Shown here: positions 1 to 5,435 of the stretch, piece after piece
Layout of the letters: each line of letters opens with the position of its first letter
How positions within the stretch are numbered: the first letter of the stretch is position 1
NCBI GenBank assembly: GCA_025935595.1
Contig: JAICUZ010000171.1
Location: 1-5,938, forward strand
Length of the DNA stretch: 5,938 bases
Direction of reading: 5' to 3'
From: Burkholderiales bacterium
GTDB taxonomy: Bacteria > Actinomycetota > Thermoleophilia > Gaiellales > Gaiellaceae
Notes under the pieces: generated by a model
The model's input: only the letters and a program-made list of their open reading frames with translations
Database searches by the model: none
Told to the model about the DNA's origin: nothing
Program-made: the position numbers and the translations under genes

Positions 1-29
1 AGTGAAGGAATGCAGTAGAGCGACCCGAA

Positions 30-875
30 ATGGCGGTACTGATGGGTCTCGCGCGTCTGCTTCCGCGTCCGAATGTTCGCCCTGCGAACGTGCCTGCCCC
101 TGCCGACGCACAGGTGATCGTCCTCGCCAACCAGAAGGGCGGCGTGGCGAAGACGACGACGACGCTCAATCTCGGCGTCGCGTTCGTCGAGAAGGGCTAC
201 CGCGTGCTCCTCGTCGACCTCGACCCGCAGGGAAACCTGACGATGTCGCAGGGCCTGAACCCGGACTCGATCGAGCAGTCGATGTTCGACGTGCTCGTCC
301 ACCGAATGCCGATGGAGCACGTGATCGTCCCGTGCGAGGCCGACGTGGCCGTGTCGTCGATCGATCTCGCCGGCGCGGACATGGCGCTGTCGAGCCAGAT
401 CGGCCGCGAGCGTGCTCTCGAGAAGGCGCTGGCGCCCATCAAGGATCGCTACGACTACATCCTCATCGACACGCCCCCGTCGCTCGGGCTGCTGACCGTC
501 AACGCGTTCGTCGCGGCGACCGGCGTGATCGTCCCGGTGCAGACCGAGTACCTCTCGCTGCGCGGGCTCGTGCAGCTCGAGAACACCCTCTCGATGGTGC
601 GCGAGAACCTGAACCCGCGCGTCGAGATCATCGGGATCGTGCCGACCATGTACGACAAGCGCCTGACGCACTCACGCGAGGCCGACGAGATCCTGCGCGA
701 GAACTTCGGCGAGCTGGTCTACAACACGCGCATCCGGAAAACGATCCGTTTCGCCGAGGCACCGGTGAAGGGAGCCTCCGTGCTCGCGTACGATCCGTCC
801 GGCGAGGCTGCTGCCATGTATCGCGACTTGGCGAAGGAGGTGCTCCGTGGCGAGAAATCGCGCCAGCATGCGTGA
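30..875 (+). CDS. ParA/Soj-family chromosome-partitioning ATPase
   Basis: This is a 281-residue ParA-type P-loop ATPase. The family dimerises on ATP, binds DNA nonspecifically and positions cargo such as chromosome origins or division regulators. Visible motifs are the deviant Walker A KGGVAKTT at residues 36-43 (signature Lys36, catalytic Lys41), VDLDPQGN at 62-69 (Asp65 matches the hydrolysis Asp of Soj), Walker B ILIDTPPSLG at 144-153, the VPVQTEYLSLRGL segment at 168-180, and a C-terminal IRFAEAPVKG like the DNA-binding part of Soj. Alanine replaces the usual glycine before Lys41; I recall the same in the mycobacterial ParA-like Rv1708. ATG 30 is the first possible start after an in-frame TGA at 3-5 and has no clear Shine-Dalgarno. 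It gives about 28 residues before the fold: a short hydrophobic stretch, then a Pro/Ala linker. GTG 114 is a weaker alternative. The 3' end overlaps ftsZ by 29 nt. Family is certain; which ParA role it has (chromosome, MipZ-like or other) is inference. Confidence 0.93.
   Translation: MAVLMGLARLLPRPNVRPANVPAPADAQVIVLANQKGGVAKTTTTLNLGVAFVEKGYRVLLVDLDPQGNLTMSQGLNPDSIEQSMFDVLVHRMPMEHVIVPCEADVAVSSIDLAGADMALSSQIGRERALEKALAPIKDRYDYILIDTPPSLGLLTVNAFVAATGVIVPVQTEYLSLRGLVQLENTLSMVRENLNPRVEIIGIVPTMYDKRLTHSREADEILRENFGELVYNTRIRKTIRFAEAPVKGASVLAYDPSGEAAAMYRDLAKEVLRGEKSRQHA
834..840 (+). promoter_or_regulatory. Strong Shine-Dalgarno for ftsZ, inside parA
   Basis: AAGGAGG lies 6 nt before the GTG at 847, near the ideal spacing. 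It is the best ribosome binding site seen in the window and decides the ftsZ start in favour of GTG 847 over the in-frame ATG 868. Because it sits within the last codons of parA, ftsZ translation is probably coupled to, or boosted by, ribosomes finishing parA. Confidence 0.75.
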
Positions 876-2136
876 AGGCCCGCTCGCGGAGCTCTTCCGG
901 GCGACCGAAGCGGCTCAGCGCGGCCAGAAGCACGAGCAGCAGGAGCTGCTTCCCGAGCCTGACCCTTCGCCGGCGCGCGCCGGCAAGTCAGATCCGCCGG
1001 AACCGACGCCGATCCGCGCCGTCGCTCCGGCACCCGCCGCAGAGCCTCCGGCCGAGGAGCGCCGGCCGCTCGCACGCTGGCTCGAGCCGCTGCCCGACCA
1101 GCCGGCGCGCCTCGAGCGAAGCCGCGACAGCGCCTCCTACCTCGCGGTCATCCGGGTCGTCGGTGTCGGCGGCGCCGGCCTGAACGCGCTCGACCGGATG
1201 ATCGACGCCGGGATCACGCAGGTCGACTTCGTCGCGGTCAACACCGACATTCAGCAGCTCCAGACGAGCGACGCGCCGACGAAGATCCATATCGGCAGCG
1301 AGCTCACCGAGGGGCTTGGCTCCGGCTCGGACCCGGAGATCGGCCGTCGCGCGGCCGAAGACGGCTACGACACGATCAAGCGCGCCTTGCGCGGCTCCGA
1401 CATGGTCTTCGTCACGGCCGGCGAAGGCGGCGGCACCGGTTCCGGCGCAGCACCCGTCGTCGCGCGCATCGCCCGCGAGCTCGGCGCGCTGACCGTCGGG
1501 ATCGTGACGATGCCGTTCAGGTTCGAGGGCTCACGACGGCGAAAGCAGGCCGACGAAGGGCTCCAGACGCTGCGCGAGGCCTGCGACACGCTGATCGTCG
1601 TCCCGAACGACCGCCTCCTCGAGGTGCTCGACCGCGGCACATCGATGCTCGAGGCGTTCCGGATCGCCGACGACGTGCTGCGCCACGGCGTCCAGGGCAT
1701 CTGCGACCTGATCACGAACCCGGGCCTGATCAACCTCGACTTCGCCGACGTGCGCACGATCATGGCCGAGTCGGGCTCGGCGCTGATGGGAATCGGCTAC
1801 GCGACCGGCGAGAACCGCGCCAAGGAGGCGGCCGAGCGCGCCATCCGCAGCCCGCTGATCGAGACGGAGATCACCGGTGCGCGCGGCATCCTGCTTTCGA
1901 TCGCCGGCGGCGACGACCTCACGCTCTACGAGGTGAACGAGGCGGCCGAAGCGGTGCGCGAAGCGGCCACCGACGACACGAACATCATCTTCGGCGCGAC
2001 CATCGACGACCGGCTCGAGGGCCAGATGTGGATCACGGTCGTCGCGACCGGTATCGGCCGGGCGGGGAAGCGGTCGTTCATCTCCGCCGGCGGCCCGGGG
2101 GACCTCGAGACGCCCGCGTTCCTGCGCGACGTCTAG
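847..2136 (+). CDS. ftsZ: FtsZ-type tubulin GTPase with N-terminal disordered extension
   Basis: This 429-residue protein is FtsZ, the GTP-dependent tubulin homologue that forms the cytokinetic Z-ring. The core starts near Tyr98 (YLAVIRVVGVGGAGLNAL), followed by NTDIQQL at 132-138, the tubulin signature AGEGGGTGSGAAP at 191-203, MPFRFEG at 222-228, and the T7 catalytic loop NLDFAD at 296-301 with both aspartates, so GTP hydrolysis looks intact. The C-terminal peptide DLETPAFLRDV (419-429) resembles the conserved tail that binds FtsA/SepF-type partners. Two features are odd. About 97 residues precede the fold, rich in Pro, Ala, Glu and Arg and probably disordered, beginning MARNRASMREGPLAELF. 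The linker between core and tail peptide, often 50 residues or more, is only about 15. No in-frame start exists between codon 8 and the core, so the extension is real unless the sequence is wrong. Start is GTG behind AAGGAGG; ATG 868 is the only alternative. It could be a second, specialised FtsZ, since the usual murC/ftsQ neighbours are absent. Confidence 0.95.
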   Translation: MARNRASMREGPLAELFRATEAAQRGQKHEQQELLPEPDPSPARAGKSDPPEPTPIRAVAPAPAAEPPAEERRPLARWLEPLPDQPARLERSRDSASYLAVIRVVGVGGAGLNALDRMIDAGITQVDFVAVNTDIQQLQTSDAPTKIHIGSELTEGLGSGSDPEIGRRAAEDGYDTIKRALRGSDMVFVTAGEGGGTGSGAAPVVARIARELGALTVGIVTMPFRFEGSRRRKQADEGLQTLREACDTLIVVPNDRLLEVLDRGTSMLEAFRIADDVLRHGVQGICDLITNPGLINLDFADVRTIMAESGSALMGIGYATGENRAKEAAERAIRSPLIETEITGARGILLSIAGGDDLTLYEVNEAAEAVREAATDDTNIIFGATIDDRLEGQMWITVVATGIGRAGKRSFISAGGPGDLETPAFLRDV

Positions 2137-2167
2137 CAGCGCGTCACCCGGAGCAGTGAGGGCGCTG
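2137..2167. terminator. Stem-loop in the convergent gap, possible bidirectional terminator
   Basis: CAGCGC at 2137-2142 pairs with GCGCTG at 2162-2167. Inside it TCAC (2144-2147) pairs with GTGA (2156-2159) around an 8-nt loop, with a small internal loop between the two stems. It begins directly after the ftsZ stop and fills most of the 35-nt gap to the convergent membrane-protein gene. No T-run follows on either strand, so it is not a textbook intrinsic terminator. Position and structure make it a reasonable shared termination site. Confidence 0.45.
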
Positions 2168-2171
2168 TCTC

Positions 2172-3197
2172 CTAGAACAGGTCGAACACGACGACGCCGA
2201 GCGCAGCGGCGAGCGTCGCTGACGCCCCGACGACGGCGACGCGAACGGCCGCGCGCGCGACACGCTCGCTCGGCTGCATCAGGTAGGCGAGCCCGAGCGA
2301 GCCGCAGGTGACGCTGACGAGCGTCTCGACACCCTGGATCGCGAGGCCGGTCGCGAGCGCGTCCGTCATCCCGATCCCGCGGCTTGCGAGGGCGACCGCG
2401 ACGGCGCCGCCGCCGATGCCAAAGCTGCCGGGGGTGAGCGGCACGGCTCCCGCGAGGTCGAGTGCGGGGAGGATGACGAGCGCGGCGAGCAGCGGATGCG
2501 GGAGGCCGAACGCGTACACCGCGGCGAGGGTGCCCGCGAGCCGGAAGAGCTGCATGCCGATCGTCCAGAGGGCGACGCCGCGCAGTGCGCGGCGGTCGGT
2601 GGCGAGCGCCGTGACGCCGGCGAGGAAGCTCGCGACCCGGTGGTGGCTGCGGAAACGCGTCGAGGCGACCGCGGCCAGGACGACGGCCGCGGCGGAGCCG
2701 ACCAGGAGGAACACCGGCCAGATCGGGAGTGCGTGCGTCGCGCTCGCGGCGACGACGAGCCCGGCCAAGGTCAGCGAGCGCGCAGCGGCGAGCGCGGTGT
2801 ACGTCCCGGTCGTCGTCCACATCCGGTCGGGTGCGTCGATCGCCCGCGCGCAAAGCGTGATCTTGACCGCGTCGCCGAGCTTCGCCGGCGTGAACGCATT
2901 GACCATCGAGCCGATGGCGAGCCGCGCCGCGGCCTGCTTGGGGCAGAGGCGCGCCCCGGCCGCAGAAAGTGCCGATCGCCACGCGCCGACCGTGCACACG
3001 AAGGCGCCGAGGAACGCGACGAACGCCACGGCGAGCCAGGAGCGGCTCGCATCCGCCAGGACGTGCACGGTCGACGCCAGATGGTGGCCGAGCAGCGGCA
3101 GTGACAGCGCGCCGAGCGCGGCAGCGGCGGCGCCGCCGGCCAGCACGAGCGTGAAGGTCGGGCGAGAGAGGCGCATGATCGTGCGTTCATGACTCAC
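2172..3197 (-). CDS. UPF0104 / LPG-synthase transmembrane-domain membrane protein
   Basis: This is a 341-residue polytopic membrane protein, probably with eight or so helices, at roughly residues 14-36, 53-73, 132-153, 157-178, 204-230, 235-252, 256-274, 278-304 and 315-338 (some may not cross). Two conserved patches place it in the family of the N-terminal flippase part of MprF and of YbhN/AglD-like proteins: SMVNAFTPAKLGDAVK at 97-112, and PLTPGSFGIGGG at 253-264 followed by QGVETLVSVTCGSLGL. Family members move or handle lipids or polyprenyl-linked sugars; there is no C-terminal aminoacyl-transferase domain here, so it is not a full MprF. Its substrate cannot be read from sequence. The start is GTG 3197, with a weak AAGG 9 nt upstream; ATG 3176 is an in-frame alternative without a Shine-Dalgarno. 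The gene faces ftsZ tail to tail and diverges from the hydrolase gene, so it is probably a single-gene transcript. Confidence 0.85.
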   Translation of the reverse strand: MSHERTIMRLSRPTFTLVLAGGAAAAALGALSLPLLGHHLASTVHVLADASRSWLAVAFVAFLGAFVCTVGAWRSALSAAGARLCPKQAAARLAIGSMVNAFTPAKLGDAVKITLCARAIDAPDRMWTTTGTYTALAAARSLTLAGLVVAASATHALPIWPVFLLVGSAAAVVLAAVASTRFRSHHRVASFLAGVTALATDRRALRGVALWTIGMQLFRLAGTLAAVYAFGLPHPLLAALVILPALDLAGAVPLTPGSFGIGGGAVAVALASRGIGMTDALATGLAIQGVETLVSVTCGSLGLAYLMQPSERVARAAVRVAVVGASATLAAALGVVVFDLF

Positions 3198-3288
3198 GAC
3201 GAAGAACCTTGCCGCCGGTTAGTACCGAAATCGTGAAGATTCGGAGTGCAATGCACGGTGCTTCTTCATCGACAGGCGACGCCGTTTC
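3198..3288. promoter_or_regulatory. Divergent intergenic region between membrane protein and GGT-like genes
   Basis: These 91 bases separate two divergent start codons, so promoters for both genes should lie here or just inside the genes. I find no convincing -35/-10 pair on either strand. The region is less G/C-skewed than the flanking coding sequence, especially 3219-3270, which fits a promoter. An in-frame TAG at 3220-3222 and the absence of any in-frame start codon before 3289 fix the start of the downstream gene. Confidence 0.5.
3246..3256. promoter_or_regulatory. 11-bp palindrome, candidate operator
   Basis: GTGCAATGCAC is a perfect inverted repeat (GTGCA-A-TGCAC) centred at 3251, 33 nt before the GGT-like start and 49 nt from the divergent start. 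Such a site could bind a dimeric regulator acting on one or both genes. A 5-bp arm can occur by chance in 91 bases, and no regulator gene is in the window, so support is weak. Confidence 0.25.
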
Positions 3289-4851
3289 ATGAAGGGCGCG
3301 ATCGCAGCCGGTCACGCCCTCACCGCGCGCGCCGGGGCGCGCGTCCTGGAGGAGGGCGGCAACGCCGTCGACGCGTGCGTCGCGGCGGGGTTCGCGGGCT
3401 GGGTAGCCGAGAGCCCGCTGACCGGGCCGGGCGCCGGCGGCTTCGCCCTCATCGCCCCGCGGGGCGGGCCGCCGCGTGTGGCGGACTTCTTCGTCGCAAC
3501 GCCCGGTCTCGGGCGGCCGGAGCTCAAGGGCGCCGAGATGCACGCCATCGACGTCGGCTTCGGCGGCGACAGCGAGACGACCCAGATCTTCCGCATCGGC
3601 GGGGCTTCCTGCGCGGTTCCCGGCACGACCGCCGGGCTGGAGGCGGTGCACGAGGCGTACGGACGCCTGCCGTGGGCCGAGGTGGTCGCGCCGGCGATCG
3701 AGCTCGCACGGGAAGGCGTCGAGCTGACGCGGCCGCAGGCGCACCTCCACGCGATCCTCGACCTGATCCTTCGCCACACTGCGGAAGGACGCCGCCTCTA
3801 CAGCCGGCCCGACGGCTCGCGGCTCCAGCCCGGTGATCTCCTCTGCCTCCCGGATCTCGCGGGAACGCTCGACCGGATCGCCGCGGAAGGCGCGGCGGCG
3901 ATCTACCGCGGTGAGCTCGCCGAAGCGGCCGCGCACGCCGTCGAGGAAGGCGGTGGGCGCCTGACCGTCGCCGACCTGGAGGCGTATCGGGTGATTTGGC
4001 GCGAGCCCGTGCGCGTGCCGTACCTCGGCTACGAGGTGATCTCGAACCCGCCGCCCTCGTCGGGCGGGATCCTCATCGCCTACGGGCTCGCGCTGCTCGA
4101 GCGCATCGGTGCGGCGGAGCGTGGGTCGGCGGCGGCGATCCGTGCGCTCGCACAGGTCATGCGCGAGCAGACGCGCATCCGTGACGGCACGTTCGCCGAT
4201 GCGCTCTACGCGGGCGGGCTCGAGGAACGACTGCTCTCGGACGAAGCCGTCACCGCGGCAGCCGCACGCATGGTCGAAGGAACGTGGGCGAGCGAGCAGA
4301 CCCCGGCCGGCGGCACCACCCATGTCTCCGCCGTCGACGCGGACGGGAACGCTGCGTCCCTCTCGTCCTCGACCGGATCGGGCTCGGGGGTGATCGTCCC
4401 CGGCACCGGAATCCAGCTGAACAACATGCTCGGCGAATACGACCTCGTCGCGGGCGCGCCAGCCGAGTCGGGCAACCGGCTGACGAGCATGATGGCGCCC
4501 ACCGTCGTGCTCGCCGGCGGGCGTCCGCGGCTCGTGGTCGGCAGCGCCGGTTCGGTGAGGCTGCGCGGCGCGATCATGCAGGTGATCGTCAACGTGCTCG
4601 TCCACGGCGACGGGGTCGCGACGGCGATCGACGCTCCGCGCGTGCACGTCGAGGATTCCCACGTGCACTGCGAAGGCGGGTTCGACTCCGCCGAGCTCGA
4701 TCTCGTCGAGGAATGGTCGAAGCACCTCGTTCGCTGGCGGCGCCGCAACCTCTATTTCGGCGGCACGAACGCCGTCGAGGTCCTGCGGGACGGCAGCCTC
4801 GCGGCAGCCGGAGACGCGCGCCGCGGCGGCGACGGCGTCGTGGTCGGATGA
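3289..4851 (+). CDS. Gamma-glutamyltransferase-like Ntn hydrolase
   Basis: This 520-residue protein belongs to the gamma-glutamyltranspeptidase family, autoprocessing Ntn hydrolases that transfer or hydrolyse gamma-glutamyl or related acyl amides. The N-terminus GAIAAGHALTARAG with EEGGNAVDAC matches the start of the mature family fold, so there is no signal peptide and the enzyme is probably cytoplasmic, unlike periplasmic E. coli Ggt. Also visible are CAVPGTTAGLEAVHEAYG, NPPPSSGGI, and the processing site GGTTHVSAVDADGN with predicted nucleophile Thr343, giving a 342-residue large and a 178-residue small subunit. The small subunit has LNNMLGEYD (377-385), SMMAPTVV (400-407) and GSAGSVRL (418-425). 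Compared by eye with E. coli Ggt, several substrate-pocket residues differ: Arg114 becomes Phe68, Asn411 becomes Gly363, Gln430 becomes Met380, Asp433 becomes Glu383, and the second oxyanion glycine becomes Ser422. Family and autocleavage are well supported; true gamma-glutamyl specificity is doubtful. ATG 3289 is the only possible upstream start. It overlaps the next gene by ATGA. Confidence 0.9.
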   Translation: MKGAIAAGHALTARAGARVLEEGGNAVDACVAAGFAGWVAESPLTGPGAGGFALIAPRGGPPRVADFFVATPGLGRPELKGAEMHAIDVGFGGDSETTQIFRIGGASCAVPGTTAGLEAVHEAYGRLPWAEVVAPAIELAREGVELTRPQAHLHAILDLILRHTAEGRRLYSRPDGSRLQPGDLLCLPDLAGTLDRIAAEGAAAIYRGELAEAAAHAVEEGGGRLTVADLEAYRVIWREPVRVPYLGYEVISNPPPSSGGILIAYGLALLERIGAAERGSAAAIRALAQVMREQTRIRDGTFADALYAGGLEERLLSDEAVTAAAARMVEGTWASEQTPAGGTTHVSAVDADGNAASLSSSTGSGSGVIVPGTGIQLNNMLGEYDLVAGAPAESGNRLTSMMAPTVVLAGGRPRLVVGSAGSVRLRGAIMQVIVNVLVHGDGVATAIDAPRVHVEDSHVHCEGGFDSAELDLVEEWSKHLVRWRRRNLYFGGTNAVEVLRDGSLAAAGDARRGGDGVVVG

Positions 4852-5435
4852 GCGACGAGGTCCCGCTCGGCGGCGGCTGGTCAACCGGCGGGGTCGTCCG
4901 GGTCGGCGACACCGTGAGGCGGCCTCCGGAGCACTCGAGCCAGTTGATGCGCGATGTGCTCGTTCATCTCGAGGACGTTGGCTTCGATGCGGCGCCGCGT
5001 TGGCTCGGACGCGACGAGCAGGGGCGCGACATCCTGACGTTCCTCGAGGGTGAGACGTTCTCGGATACCCGCCGGCTCACGTGGAGCGACGGCCAGCTGG
5101 TTGCCGCCGGAGCGCTGCTCCGGCGTTACCACGACGCGGTTGCGGGGATCGTGCTCGCCGGCGGATCAGAAGTGGTCTGCCACGGCGATTTCGGCCCGTG
5201 GAACCTCATCTGGGTCGGCGGGGTTCCGCGTTCCGTCATCGACTTCGACAACGCACATCCAGGCCCCCGCCTGGAGGATGTGGGCTACGCGCTCTGGAAG
5301 TTCGAGGTCGAGACCTCGCCGGCGGCGTTCCTGCGCGGGTACGGGTTACTGTTGAACGCGCGCGACGCCGTCGACTACGCGAAGCAGCGCGAGCGCGAGC
5401 GCCACACACAGAACGGCCGGCCGACCACGTTCTAG
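4848..5435 (+). CDS. Small APH-fold phosphotransferase
   Basis: This 195-residue protein is in the aminoglycoside phosphotransferase / choline kinase-like superfamily, which phosphorylates small molecules with ATP. The catalytic loop is HGDFGPWN at 112-119 (Asp114 as base, Asn119 for metal), and the metal-binding motif is VIDFDNA at 130-136 (Asp132), followed by GPRLEDVGYAL, a pattern typical of the family. The N-lobe is reduced: a Gly-rich GGGWSTGG at 8-15, then VVRVGDTVRRP, with no lysine anywhere in the first 100 residues, so the usual ATP-anchoring lysine seems replaced by arginine. At 195 residues it is shorter than the usual 250-300. The reading frame stays open far upstream, but that part is antisense-like shadow within the hydrolase gene. 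ATG 4848 overlaps the preceding stop as ATGA and is followed at once by family-like sequence, so this start is well supported. Substrate unknown; a resistance role should not be assumed. Confidence 0.85.
   Translation: MSDEVPLGGGWSTGGVVRVGDTVRRPPEHSSQLMRDVLVHLEDVGFDAAPRWLGRDEQGRDILTFLEGETFSDTRRLTWSDGQLVAAGALLRRYHDAVAGIVLAGGSEVVCHGDFGPWNLIWVGGVPRSVIDFDNAHPGPRLEDVGYALWKFEVETSPAAFLRGYGLLLNARDAVDYAKQRERERHTQNGRPTTF

Noticed and set aside
1..18. Possible 3' end of an upstream gene stopping at TAG 16-18
   Set aside because: Five codons before a stop are too little to support a gene. An operonic neighbour just before parA is possible but not shown.
2..1183. Open frame of 393 codons on the plus strand over parA and the ftsZ 5' end
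   Set aside because: It is a frame-shifted shadow of parA with arginine-rich low-complexity sequence. The ParA frame carries all the motifs.
1531..2997. Open frame of 488 codons on the minus strand spanning part of ftsZ and the membrane-protein gene
   Set aside because: It covers two real genes, is arginine-rich with no domain motif, and reads as a high-GC shadow.
4284..4847. Upstream part of the phosphotransferase reading frame, which would add 188 residues
   Set aside because: It overlaps the small subunit of the hydrolase, is Arg/Gly/Ala-rich with no kinase N-lobe features, and family-like sequence begins only at ATG 4848.
3187..4884. Open frame of 565 codons on the minus strand opposite the GGT-like gene
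   Set aside because: It lies fully antisense to a gene with clear family motifs, has Arg/Asp/Glu/Ala-dominated composition and no recognisable domain. Long antisense frames are expected at this GC content.
5414..5423. CGGCCGGCCG palindrome near the end of the phosphotransferase gene
   Set aside because: It has no loop, lies in coding sequence, and such GC-only palindromes are common by chance at this base composition.
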